Positions 7,801 through 15,797 of a stretch of DNA of 48,847 nt are shown here, one piece after another; position 1 is the stretch's first letter, and each line of letters begins with the position of its first letter. The position numbers and the translations under genes are program-made. The notes under the pieces were generated by a model that saw only the letters and a program-made list of their open reading frames with translations, was not told where the DNA came from and did no database searches. The stretch is from OPU3-GD-OMZ sp001901525 (lineage in GTDB: Bacteria > Pseudomonadota > Gammaproteobacteria > Methylococcales > Methylomonadaceae), in the NCBI GenBank assembly GCA_963981505.1, contig CAXCEI010000008.1, positions 1 through 48,847 of the forward strand, given 5' to 3'.

Positions 7801-9183
7801 TCAATACTTCAATTGTTCCAATAAGTTGAAAATTGCCTGCGCTTTATCAAAACACTCCTGATATTCGGCCTCAAGCACAGAATCATTCACAATGCCGCCA
7901 CCGGCCCAAAAGCGTAAGGTATTTTCAGAATACACCAATGTCCGGATGGCAATATTAGTATCCATATTGCCATTATATCCAATATAACCAATAGATCCGC
8001 AATAAGCCCCTCTGCAATTTGGCTCTAATTCTTCGATGATTTCCATAGCCCTGATTTTAGGCGCCCCAGTAATAGAGCCGCCAGGAAAACAACCTCGCAG
8101 CAAATCCAACGCATGTAAACCCGCTTCTAACTGACCCTCTACTGTACTAACCAAATGATGCACCGTTGCAAAGCTCTCGACAGCAAATAATGCCGGCACA
8201 TTAACTGAACCCGCCTGACAGCTTTTACTAATATCGTTACGGAGCAAGTCAACAATCATTAAATTCTCAGCCCGATCTTTCAAACTATTTGCCAACGCCT
8301 CAATTTGAGCTTCATTTTCTAAAACGCCTGGCTTTCTGGCAATTGTTCCTTTAATCGGTTTCGTTTCGACCCGGCCTTTATCAACACTCAAAAAACGTTC
8401 AGGCGAAGAACTCAGAATTTGCACATCCGGTAAATTTAAATACGCACAATAAGGGGCTGAATTAATTCTACGCAACCGCAAATAAGCCTCCCAAGCATTA
8501 CCCTCACATTGACAACTAAATCGCTGCGCTAGATTCACTTGGTAACAATCTCCTTCCTTCAAATAAGTTTTTATTTGATCAAAGGCGGTACCATATTGCG
8601 CCGGTGTCATATTTGATTGGATATCGCCTAACACTTTAAAGACTGGAATAGCCTCAGGCTCATGCGGTGGGCTAAATTGGCTAATCAAAGCATCCCAATT
8701 ATCTGTTGTCTTCGTAGACATACCCTGACTCACCAACCAACTTTGCTGCTTATCATGGTCAACAATCACGGCCCAATCGTATATACCCACCGCCATATCG
8801 GGCGTATTCTCAGCATTGAGTGCAATAGCCGGTAAAGACTCTAACCGCCGCGATAAGTCATAGGAAAAATAACCCATCGCGCCACCGCTAAAAGGCACAA
8901 TATCACTGTCACATTTTCTGGCTAACAAACATTGTTTAATCAGTAAAAAAGGGTCTTCTTCACTCATCCGTTCGCCCTGCTCATCAATAATGATTGTTTC
9001 CAACCCACGAGTCACTAGGGTACAAACCGGGTCAGTCACAATAATATCAAATCGCCCCAATCTTGAATTCTGGTCGCCACTGTCTAAAAATATAGACCAT
9101 GGCTTATTCGCCAACGGGGAAAAAACATCCGCACTATCTGGATAATAGGGTAACTGATGAATAAGGGTATTAGGTGGGGACAT
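7801..9183 (-). CDS. pabB: Aminodeoxychorismate synthase component I
   Basis: A 460-residue chorismate-binding enzyme that aminates chorismate to aminodeoxychorismate, the precursor of p-aminobenzoate. The C-terminal domain has the family motifs DLLRNDISK, GCFPGGSITGAPK and GSIGYIG. The motif KPIKGT with lysine 278 marks PabB, which uses this lysine, rather than anthranilate synthase TrpE, which has an alanine there. It contains no fused amidotransferase, so PabA must be supplied elsewhere. Its position among H4MPT and methanofuran genes fits: p-aminobenzoate is a building block of both folate and H4MPT, and beta-RFAP synthase at 16908-17870 consumes it. Confidence 0.92.
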   Translation of the reverse strand: MSPPNTLIHQLPYYPDSADVFSPLANKPWSIFLDSGDQNSRLGRFDIIVTDPVCTLVTRGLETIIIDEQGERMSEEDPFLLIKQCLLARKCDSDIVPFSGGAMGYFSYDLSRRLESLPAIALNAENTPDMAVGIYDWAVIVDHDKQQSWLVSQGMSTKTTDNWDALISQFSPPHEPEAIPVFKVLGDIQSNMTPAQYGTAFDQIKTYLKEGDCYQVNLAQRFSCQCEGNAWEAYLRLRRINSAPYCAYLNLPDVQILSSSPERFLSVDKGRVETKPIKGTIARKPGVLENEAQIEALANSLKDRAENLMIVDLLRNDISKSCQAGSVNVPALFAVESFATVHHLVSTVEGQLEAGLHALDLLRGCFPGGSITGAPKIRAMEIIEELEPNCRGAYCGSIGYIGYNGNMDTNIAIRTLVYSENTLRFWAGGGIVNDSVLEAEYQECFDKAQAIFNLLEQLKY

Positions 9184-9225
9184 TAACAGTTTTTCACAAT
9201 AAAAAAGGCACGTCTAATCAATGAA

Positions 9226-9256
9226 ATTGTAACATGCTATTTAAAATACATGACAA
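9226..9256 (-). promoter_or_regulatory. Candidate sigma-70 promoter for pabB
   Basis: On the minus strand an extended -10 TGTTACAAT (9226-9234) lies about 43 bases before the pabB ATG, with TTGTCA (9251-9256) 19 bases upstream. The spacing is longer than ideal but the extended -10 helps. This would start a pabB-mfnE-DUF2959 transcript. Confidence 0.4.
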
Positions 9257-9274
9257 AACTGATCGATACTTCAA

Positions 9275-10336
9275 TCAATTGACACAATAGTTATACTGCT
9301 GCCATAACTTTGCAACAGCAACTGCAGGAGCACAGTCAGCCAAACTGATGCCTGACTCTTTCTGCTTCTGGTCAGCAAATAAATCATTAAAATCTAAATA
9401 CTCAAAGGCCATCTGTTCGGCTATTTCCCGAACTAAAAAACGACCAATACCTGCACCAACCAGACATTTTCTCACCCCGTCAGGTTCATCAAGCCATTGT
9501 TTTTCGACCGCCCGTTGGATCCTTAAAATTTGTTGACTTTTAAATTGCTCTGCCAGCGCCTGCCAATCGCTAATAGCGTAATCATTAACATCACAACCAA
9601 TCATTCGCGCTAACCGGCGAAGACTGTGGGAGACCGTTTTATCGCCACCATCGGCAGCCGGTAATTGATCATGACTTTCATCCAAAACCCCAGCAATACG
9701 ATAAACATCAGCCATCGTGGCAAAATGCTCAGCCATAACGCCGACCGATTGACCTTTAAAATCAATAGTCTGTGTAATAGCCATCAGCGGTGTTCGAACA
9801 ATGCCGGTATAAATCAATTCCCTAGAACACAGGCGCTGAAAATCAGTGACGGCCTGACCTTGAATAAGGCCCTTATTGAACAACAAAATATCTGTCGTAG
9901 TACTTCCAATATCCACAAAGAACCCTGAATCTTGTTGCTCCGCACTATAACGCGCACTCGCTCGCCAATTGGCCGATGCTATGTGATCAATATGTCGCGG
10001 CAAAACGTCTGCCGGTTGCAAAAAGGAAATATCCCCCGCGTATACCCACAAGGGCTGACCTAAATGAATTTGTGACATCGTTGCGATCAACTGATTAACC
10101 CCTTCTTCCCGATCATTAAACAAGTCCACCAATTCTCCGGTCATCGTCATAATCTGCGGTCCTGACAAATCCCCCCATTGCTGAACTATTTCGGCCACTG
10201 CAAGCTGTAAATGAGACAGACCTTGCCAGAGAGGGCATGGCCGCTGTATGACCTGAATAATCTGCTTATCCAAGTCTATTAACGCCGCTTTTACATGTGC
10301 ACCGCCAATATCCCACCCGACAATCTTATTATTCAC
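9275..10336 (-). CDS. mfnF: MfnF-like protein of the hydantoinase/oxoprolinase-like ASKHA fold
   Basis: A 353-residue protein with ASKHA-type phosphate loops: WDIGGAH (residues 8-14), VDIGSTTTDI in the middle and VGAGIGRFLVREIA near the C-terminus. This matches the H4MPT-linked C1-transfer protein family (TIGR03123), whose archaeal member MfnF joins gamma-glutamyltyramine to aminomethylfuran diphosphate in methanofuran synthesis. The start is GTG at 10336, overlapping the stop of the preceding ATP-grasp gene by 4 bases (GTGA), so the two are coupled. With MfnD- and MfnE-like proteins beside it, it supports the presence of a methanofuran-type cofactor. That the bacterial enzyme performs the same reaction is inferred. 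Confidence 0.75.
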   Translation of the reverse strand: MNNKIVGWDIGGAHVKAALIDLDKQIIQVIQRPCPLWQGLSHLQLAVAEIVQQWGDLSGPQIMTMTGELVDLFNDREEGVNQLIATMSQIHLGQPLWVYAGDISFLQPADVLPRHIDHIASANWRASARYSAEQQDSGFFVDIGSTTTDILLFNKGLIQGQAVTDFQRLCSRELIYTGIVRTPLMAITQTIDFKGQSVGVMAEHFATMADVYRIAGVLDESHDQLPAADGGDKTVSHSLRRLARMIGCDVNDYAISDWQALAEQFKSQQILRIQRAVEKQWLDEPDGVRKCLVGAGIGRFLVREIAEQMAFEYLDFNDLFADQKQKESGISLADCAPAVAVAKLWQQYNYCVN

Positions 10337-11328
10337 CTTTTCTCCCGTGGTATTTCAATGGTTATAGATTGGTTACACTGGGCTTTAAAATTAATGTCCC
10401 CCGTTAGCAAAGCTATAATACTGGCACCGAGGTTACTTCCTAATGCACATCGGATACCACTGTATGAGGTGGTGAGTCGCGGGTTCACTTCTAGCACCTT
10501 TAACCCCTCTGTGCTTAAAATTAAATCTATACCCACGTAACCCCATAACCCTGGAATAATATTCGCTAATTGCTCAACCAACACCGGCACCTCAGCTGTC
10601 ATTTGATTAACATTAACCGTTATACGCTCTAACTCAAAGGTCTCTTCATTTTGTTTAATGCTTTGTTCATTCATACAAATCAAGACCCCCCGACCGCCTT
10701 TAAACAAACACGATAAACTTAATAACTTGCCGGCTTCAAACGGTTGAATAATAAACTTTTCCGGATCAGTGACCGCCTTAAAATCTACAACTGAATTAAC
10801 CCGAACAATACCTTCACAACCCACCCCATCACGAGGCTTTATAACCCACGGACCTGAAGGCAAAACGTCTAATTCAGTGAACGTATAGGTTTTAACAAGC
10901 GGTATCCCCTGATGCTCTAACCGTTTAAACAACCGATACTTATCTGCCGTTAGCGCTACCGCCTCAGACGACGAACCCAGTAACTTTAGTCCAGATGCCT
11001 CCACCCAATAACTAATTGCCTGCAAAACACCTTCACTTTCAGGTGCAATAGGCCAAACCGCATCACACAACGGTGCTTGTTCCGCTAAAACCTGCCAGAA
11101 ATCTTGCTGAGGCGTTATTGGAATGATCTTAACCATCTGATTATCAAGCATCCGTTTATCAAGTGGCAAGCGCGGATCATGCATTAAACTGACTTCTATG
11201 GCCGGTATCGCCATCAAATCTAGAAGCAATGCCAAACGCATCAATTCACCTTCTTGAACTAACGAATGCGGCAAAAAATTATTATTAAAACCGCCGCCGG
11301 TAATAAATTCAAAAACAAGAATTCTCAT
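10333..11328 (-). CDS. mfnD: ATP-grasp ligase, MfnD-like (tyramine-glutamate ligase)
   Basis: A 331-residue ATP-grasp enzyme. The ATP-binding lysine region is WVIKPRDGVGCEGI and the metal-binding end is GYVGIDLILS followed by LKVLEVNPRLTTSYSG, with Asp, Glu and Asn in place. The N-terminus MRILVFEFITGGG is typical of the ATP-grasp protein of C1-cofactor clusters, called MfnD in methanogens, where it ligates glutamate to tyramine. In bacterial methylofuran the same family may add one or more glutamates. It is the first gene of a two-gene unit with the MfnF-like gene (4-base overlap) and is divergent from the HisA-like gene across only 54 bases, which must hold both promoters. Confidence 0.75.
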   Translation of the reverse strand: MRILVFEFITGGGFNNNFLPHSLVQEGELMRLALLLDLMAIPAIEVSLMHDPRLPLDKRMLDNQMVKIIPITPQQDFWQVLAEQAPLCDAVWPIAPESEGVLQAISYWVEASGLKLLGSSSEAVALTADKYRLFKRLEHQGIPLVKTYTFTELDVLPSGPWVIKPRDGVGCEGIVRVNSVVDFKAVTDPEKFIIQPFEAGKLLSLSCLFKGGRGVLICMNEQSIKQNEETFELERITVNVNQMTAEVPVLVEQLANIIPGLWGYVGIDLILSTEGLKVLEVNPRLTTSYSGIRCALGSNLGASIIALLTGDINFKAQCNQSITIEIPREKR

Positions 11329-11382
11329 CGCAATCCACTTAAGGAACTGGTTATCCTAGCGGTCATAACGTACAGTGTAACC

Positions 11383-12078
11383 ATGAAATTAATTCCCGTT
11401 ATTGACCTCTTAGACGGCCACGTTGTTCATGCAAAAAATGGCACCCGAAAACATTATCAACCGGTAAATAGCCCGCTGTGCAAATCGAGTCAACCCATCC
11501 ACGTCATCCATGATTTTCTTTCTTTATATACCTTCGATACCATATACATTGCTGATTTGAATGCCATTATGAAAACAGGCAATAACAATAATTTTATTCT
11601 TACTTTATTAAACCACTTTCCTGATATAACTTTTTGGCTCGACCAAGGCGCTTGGGCAACTCAAACACTGTCACATCAGAAAATTATCCCCATCATTGGA
11701 ACCGAAAGCCTTAACCCTGAAACAACTATTGAGGACACCTTATTTTCTCATTGCCCACCCTTCATCCTATCGCTAGATTTTTCTCATAACCGACCTTTAG
11801 GTCCAGTGCCTTTATTCCAAAAACCACTACTTTGGCCGGCTACCGTCATTGCCATGACCCTCGATCGTATCGGGGGACAACTGGGTCCTGATTTGAACAA
11901 ACTCACGATGCTCCAAGAACAACGCCCTGATATTGATCTGGTGGCTGCCGGCGGCATTCGTTCTTTGGTTGACCTAGAACAACTTACAAAACGGAATATC
12001 CACACGGCATTAATCGCCAGTGCCCTTCATAATCAACGCCTGGATAGCTGTATCATCTCCCAATTAGCCCATTATTGA
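11383..12078 (+). CDS. HisA/HisF-family (beta/alpha)8 protein of C1-cofactor clusters
   Basis: A 231-residue protein beginning MKLIPVIDLLDGHVVHA. The frame is open back to 11266, but homology and the 4-base approach to the divergent gene favour the ATG at 11383. It keeps both catalytic acids of the histidine-pathway isomerase HisA (Asp8 in VIDLLDG and Asp132 in LSLDF) and a phosphate-binding loop, AAGGIRS. Its sequence otherwise differs from true HisA and matches the hisA/hisF-related family (TIGR00734) found beside H4MPT genes in archaea and methylotrophs. HisA opens a ribose ring by an Amadori rearrangement, so a similar reaction on a ribosyl intermediate of H4MPT is possible. It is not the histidine enzyme and its substrate is unknown. 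Confidence 0.65.
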   Translation: MKLIPVIDLLDGHVVHAKNGTRKHYQPVNSPLCKSSQPIHVIHDFLSLYTFDTIYIADLNAIMKTGNNNNFILTLLNHFPDITFWLDQGAWATQTLSHQKIIPIIGTESLNPETTIEDTLFSHCPPFILSLDFSHNRPLGPVPLFQKPLLWPATVIAMTLDRIGGQLGPDLNKLTMLQEQRPDIDLVAAGGIRSLVDLEQLTKRNIHTALIASALHNQRLDSCIISQLAHY

Positions 12079-12099
12079 GCCTCGAGTCAAATTTCAGGC

Positions 12100-12131
12100 A
12101 AAAAAATACCCCGGACCTGCCGAGGTATTTT
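12100..12131. terminator. Terminator between the convergent HisA-like gene and fae
   Basis: A 12-bp stem with one mismatch (AAAATACCCCGG with CCGAGGTATTTT, loop ACCTG) has a run of seven A on its left. Read on the minus strand it ends in a T-run, a good terminator for fae. It can also serve the HisA-like gene. Confidence 0.75.
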
Positions 12132-12164
12132 CCAAAAATAAATCAGATTTTAGTCTGGTTTATT

Positions 12165-12674
12165 TTAGTTAGCTGCGAAAGGATGTGTTGCTTCCCCTTT
12201 AGCCGCTACAACTTCAGCCGCTGTTGGTGAACCTGCTACAGCACGTGCCAACGCTTCTTTAGTCGCTTCATAGTTGTACTGTTGAATTTTTGCATCGTCT
12301 TCAGCAGCCCAATGAATAAAAACACCTACAGCAACAAACAAATCATCAGCTTGATCTGCAGGAATAGTTCCGTCTTCAACAGAATCAGCAACGGCCATGG
12401 CAACACCACGTTGAGCTGGTCCAAACATTTGTACCGCTTGTTTTGAACCTTTAATCGTTACTTTATTGAACATTACGGTCGAAGGTTTAACCATCAAGTT
12501 TGGCGCAACAACTGCCAGTAGACTTGAGAAACCGTCTTTATTATTTGTAATACAGTTAGCAAAAGCTGTTTCTGCAGCGCTACCACGTGGACCAATAATC
12601 AAGTCGATATGAGCAACTTCGTTACCATCACCGATTAATGATTCACCCACACACATGTTATTAATTTTAGCCAT
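12165..12674 (-). CDS. fae: Formaldehyde-activating enzyme
   Basis: A 169-residue protein that starts MAKINNMCVGESLIGDGNEV and continues with AHIDLIIGPRGSAAETAF, the nearly invariant opening of Fae. It condenses formaldehyde with dephospho-H4MPT to methylene-H4MPT in the cytoplasm, the entry step of the pathway that needs Mch downstream. The ATG at 12674 has a strong ribosome-binding site, AGAGGA, about 9 bases upstream, and gives the normal length. The frame stays open 43 codons further to a GTG at 12803. Fae is normally very highly expressed, and a terminator directly follows. It is a unit of its own between the two cofactor-biosynthesis blocks. Confidence 0.97.
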   Translation of the reverse strand: MAKINNMCVGESLIGDGNEVAHIDLIIGPRGSAAETAFANCITNNKDGFSSLLAVVAPNLMVKPSTVMFNKVTIKGSKQAVQMFGPAQRGVAMAVADSVEDGTIPADQADDLFVAVGVFIHWAAEDDAKIQQYNYEATKEALARAVAGSPTAAEVVAAKGEATHPFAAN

Positions 12675-12803
12675 TTTTGTACTTTCCTCTTTAGTTTCTA
12701 ATATTGGTTCACTTGCTATTGCTTCAGAAGAACCTTCCGGCTCCCCATCCTCTTTAAATTTATCTTTATCAAAAAATGATAAAACCTTCGTAAGTATAGA
12801 CAC
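12675..12803 (-). other. In-frame open extension upstream of fae (leader or N-terminal extension)
   Basis: From a GTG at 12803, with GAAGGA 10 bases upstream, 43 codons run into the Fae start without a stop. The peptide is a short hydrophobic-basic helix (SILTKVLSFFDKDKFKED) followed by an acidic, Ser- and Glu-rich linker. A TAG lies two codons before the GTG, so this is the earliest start. It may be untranslated leader, a leader peptide read into fae, or a real longer Fae. Confidence 0.35.
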
Positions 12804-13059
12804 TTTCTATGCTTCCTTCTATAAAATATACATCAATGTTTCTGGTGAACATTGTAAGCCACGACTTTAGGCTGAAAAACATAACCCAAGCAAAAAACAG
12901 ACCAAATAATTAAGGTGTTGTTTTCAAAGGCTATTGTTTAAGCCAATGATTCAAACCCCTACCTGAGCGCTCCTTATTCTCATCATAATAGTGCAACAAC
13001 TAACAATAATGGTGCGTACGTTATCGTCAACATAGGCTCAGACATACTCTAGTCCAAAA
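12804..13059. other. Intergenic region upstream of fae and downstream of the H4MPT operon
   Basis: About 256 bases without a supported gene. It must hold the fae promoter. A weak candidate on the minus strand is TTCACC, 17 bases, TTTTAT, about 30 bases before the GTG at 12803. No clear terminator for the operon ending at 13060 was seen. Confidence 0.4.
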
Positions 13060-13914
13060 TCAAGACGGGACAAAATAATCCTGAATAAAAACAGCCAATA
13101 AAGTTGTAACTGTCAAATCTGCCGTGGTTCCTGGGTTGATCCCTAACCCCTTAAATTCAGAATCAATTTCATATAACGTCTCTTCTATAGCAGAAAAATC
13201 ATCAGAACCTAACAACCTAATCGCAATATTTTCCATCTTGTTTTGCACTAAATCAGAATATTTCTTACCATATTTTCGTTCAATATGACTATCCGGAAAA
13301 TGTGATAGAAGCCCAGCATAAACTGATAACGAAGCAACTCGTGGATCACAGCATCGATCCATAGACGAATTGTACATTAAAATCGCCACAGTAAAAATAT
13401 CTTTGTAACCCATAGCGTACTGCGCCGCTATTCTATCTTTATCCTTCGCTAAGTCCATCGCTTCCACAAGTGTTACAGAGGCTTCTCTATGCACGTCCTG
13501 TTGCTCTGAATGCCCTAATCCCCCTGGATTTGCTAAGGCTATTGCCTTAAATACCCAATTGGCATCTGCTAATGTCGTCTCCTTTAACACTCGCTCCACC
13601 GCTTGTTGCAAAGAAACAGAAACGGTTAAATACTTAACCGCCTCAAACAAAGGTGCTGCTAGTAATAAAATACCCAAATTAGTGTTACAGCCAACCGCTT
13701 CTCTCGTCTGCCTTACCGCATAGTATATTTTTTCACCCAAAGAATATTTTGGGTTGGTAATCGATTGAGTACTGACTTTTGCACTTAACCGAAAATCGTC
13801 AACGACCATATCATGACCATCCGCATAAACACTGACATTACCGGGTTTAAAGGTTTGCAATTCAAGTTCACAGGCCTCTAAAAACATCTTTATTAACTGA
13901 TCTTGCGCTATCAC
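13060..13914 (-). CDS. CitG/MdcB-like triphosphoribosyl-dephospho-CoA synthase family protein of the H4MPT cluster
   Basis: A 284-residue protein of the CitG family. The diagnostic stretches are LQTFKPGNVSVYADGHDM (residues 19-36) and GCNTNLGILLLAAPLF (75-90), which correspond to the KPG and NTHKG motifs of CitG. No citrate lyase or malonate decarboxylase genes are nearby, so the classic role is unlikely. It is the last gene of the beta-RFAP synthase-mch operon, starting with GTG at 13914 in a 4-base overlap (GTGA) with the RimK-like gene. CitG makes an alpha-ribosyl bond using ATP; H4MPT contains an alpha-ribofuranosyl 5-phosphate unit on its ribitol, so transfer of that unit is an attractive inferred role. 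Confidence 0.75.
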   Translation of the reverse strand: MIAQDQLIKMFLEACELELQTFKPGNVSVYADGHDMVVDDFRLSAKVSTQSITNPKYSLGEKIYYAVRQTREAVGCNTNLGILLLAAPLFEAVKYLTVSVSLQQAVERVLKETTLADANWVFKAIALANPGGLGHSEQQDVHREASVTLVEAMDLAKDKDRIAAQYAMGYKDIFTVAILMYNSSMDRCCDPRVASLSVYAGLLSHFPDSHIERKYGKKYSDLVQNKMENIAIRLLGSDDFSAIEETLYEIDSEFKGLGINPGTTADLTVTTLLAVFIQDYFVPS

Positions 13915-14834
13915 TTCAGTGCCACTGATTTGGGCGTGTTGGTATGATGAAATAAATGACGTTGTAATAAATCTGCTACTAATAATTGTGCAATATCAAT
14001 GTGGCAAATACTTTGCAAACCCTTCCAGGCCGGAATACTATTGACTTCAATAACTGAATAATGACCCTCTTTATCAACGATTATATCAACACCGGCATAA
14101 TCCATTGCTAACGCTTCAGTAGCCCGTAACGCTAACGCAGCCATAGCACCCTCTAATATTTCTGCTCGACATGTAGCGCCTCTGGCTACATTATTCAACC
14201 AAAACAACCCTTCTCGACGCATCGCAGCGACAACCTTCTGATTAATAACAAATACACGCCAATCAGAATAACCGGCCCCCTGACAATCAATAAACCGTTG
14301 TAAATAATAGATTCCCTGACTCGGCGCCATCCAAATTAAGTCTGATTCTTTTTCAATCAATCGAATTCCTTCTCCCTGAGAACCAAACACCGGCTTTACG
14401 ATCACACGAAAACCTTGTTGTAATTCATGACTGACCCGATCGACCGCTTGCTGTCGGTCTCTTAGCACCCATGTTTGTGGCGTCGCTAACTGGTTTGTCT
14501 GTAACAAAAAACTAGTCATTGCCTTATCCACACTGCGCTCAATGACTTTACCATTGTTGTATACCGGAACATCTAATAAAGATAACCCATGTAAGACATC
14601 AAGATAAAAGACCACTTCCTCTAGCGAGCCACCTGGGACACCTCGTACAAAAGCAGCTATTGGCAACTGTGCCTCAAAACCCGGAATTACCAGGGGCAAC
14701 CCTTGATCGCTCAAATTCAATTGACAATCGGTTAAAGAAACAAAAACGCTCGCTAACCCTTGCTGTGCAAATGCCTCTTGTAATCGCGCACCATGCCACC
14801 CCGGATCATCCGTAAAAATAACAATATCAGGCAC
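13911..14834 (-). CDS. RimK-like ATP-grasp ligase of the H4MPT cluster
   Basis: A 307-residue ATP-grasp protein of the RimK type. Visible motifs are VIVKPVFGSQGEGIRLI (ATP site), VFVINQKVVAAMRR, the metal-binding YAGVDIIVDKEG and VIEVNSIPAWKG at the end. It corresponds to the protein called Orf7 in methylotroph clusters, and the archaeal relative MptN adds glutamate to H4MPT. The 4-base overlap with the CitG-like gene and the 6-base gap to mch put it firmly in the operon. It probably forms an amide bond with an amino acid while making dephospho-H4MPT; the substrate is unproven. Confidence 0.8.
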   Translation of the reverse strand: MPDIVIFTDDPGWHGARLQEAFAQQGLASVFVSLTDCQLNLSDQGLPLVIPGFEAQLPIAAFVRGVPGGSLEEVVFYLDVLHGLSLLDVPVYNNGKVIERSVDKAMTSFLLQTNQLATPQTWVLRDRQQAVDRVSHELQQGFRVIVKPVFGSQGEGIRLIEKESDLIWMAPSQGIYYLQRFIDCQGAGYSDWRVFVINQKVVAAMRREGLFWLNNVARGATCRAEILEGAMAALALRATEALAMDYAGVDIIVDKEGHYSVIEVNSIPAWKGLQSICHIDIAQLLVADLLQRHLFHHTNTPKSVALK

Positions 14835-14840
14835 GAACCT

Positions 14841-15797
14841 TTAGGCTCCAAACGACTGATTTAATAAGGCCTCATCTAATTGTCCCGCATGAAAGCTATT
14901 GCCTGAATCTACCGCTGTGACCGTAACCCGCGCTGGACTAAACAACATACCGTCAATCTTAAAGAAATCATAATCATAGGCTTTAAAAATATCGGCAAAG
15001 GGTTTGCCGTAATCTTTAGAGGTAGAACTGGGAAGTTGAGTGGCTAAGTTCTTTGCCGCTTCATCACTTCCCTTAACAAACAAGTGCACTTGGCCTGCAA
15101 ACAAAATGGCATCATTAGTTCGTCCCATCGCTTTAACAAAATCAGGATGCGGAGGACATAACGGTGCACTCCCACTGCCGTCAACAATATCTTCCAAAGG
15201 AAAATGAAGTTCATGGGCTTTATGCATAGCGACTTCTAACACCCTTGCTACCACTTGGACACAACCGGCCAAACTACTGGTGGGTGTTAAAATAATGGTG
15301 AGTTGAGACGCTGCCAAATGACAAGCATCCGCGATTTTTTCTATTAACGGTAATGGTGGCACTTTGTCTCCCTCAATAACCAAAACGGTTGTATCGAGGT
15401 CATCGCGATAATCAAGCTCGTTAAATAAATCTTCTTTAACACAGAGCGCCCGTGCAGGGCCCGAACCCAGCGCATAAAACTTCTCATACGATAAACTCCA
15501 GCCCGCGTACTGACTCCCTAAACAGGCCAAAACCGGATTACCGGTATGAACGTTAACCGTTAAGGGCCACTGACTGATTTGCCCGCTTTGCGATAAAGTA
15601 ACCGAACCTATTCCTCCCAGACATATTTCAGAAATTATCCGCCCGGCTTCCAGTCCACCCGGAACCTTGATGCCAGCATCAATAATGGTGCAACCATTTT
15701 CTAATTGCTCGACATTCAGCCTTAATGCATCCGCATTTTCTATCAGTTGTGTTACTAAAGGCTTCGCTAATTTATTAACACTGGCATAAAATTGCAT
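14841..15797 (-). CDS. mch: Methenyltetrahydromethanopterin cyclohydrolase
   Basis: A 318-residue enzyme that hydrolyses methenyl-H4MPT to formyl-H4MPT, two steps after Fae in formaldehyde oxidation. Hallmarks are the start VNKLAKPLVTQLIENADALR, GTIIDAG-type CTIIDAGIKVPGG, GSGPARAL, and DGSGSAPLCPPHPDFVKAMG. The length is normal for the family (about 320). The ATG at 15797 lies inside the upstream ATP-grasp gene, overlapping its last 31 bases, which suggests translational coupling. It works in the cytoplasm on dephospho-H4MPT, the cofactor whose biosynthesis genes surround it. Confidence 0.97.
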   Translation of the reverse strand: MQFYASVNKLAKPLVTQLIENADALRLNVEQLENGCTIIDAGIKVPGGLEAGRIISEICLGGIGSVTLSQSGQISQWPLTVNVHTGNPVLACLGSQYAGWSLSYEKFYALGSGPARALCVKEDLFNELDYRDDLDTTVLVIEGDKVPPLPLIEKIADACHLAASQLTIILTPTSSLAGCVQVVARVLEVAMHKAHELHFPLEDIVDGSGSAPLCPPHPDFVKAMGRTNDAILFAGQVHLFVKGSDEAAKNLATQLPSSTSKDYGKPFADIFKAYDYDFFKIDGMLFSPARVTVTAVDSGNSFHAGQLDEALLNQSFGA

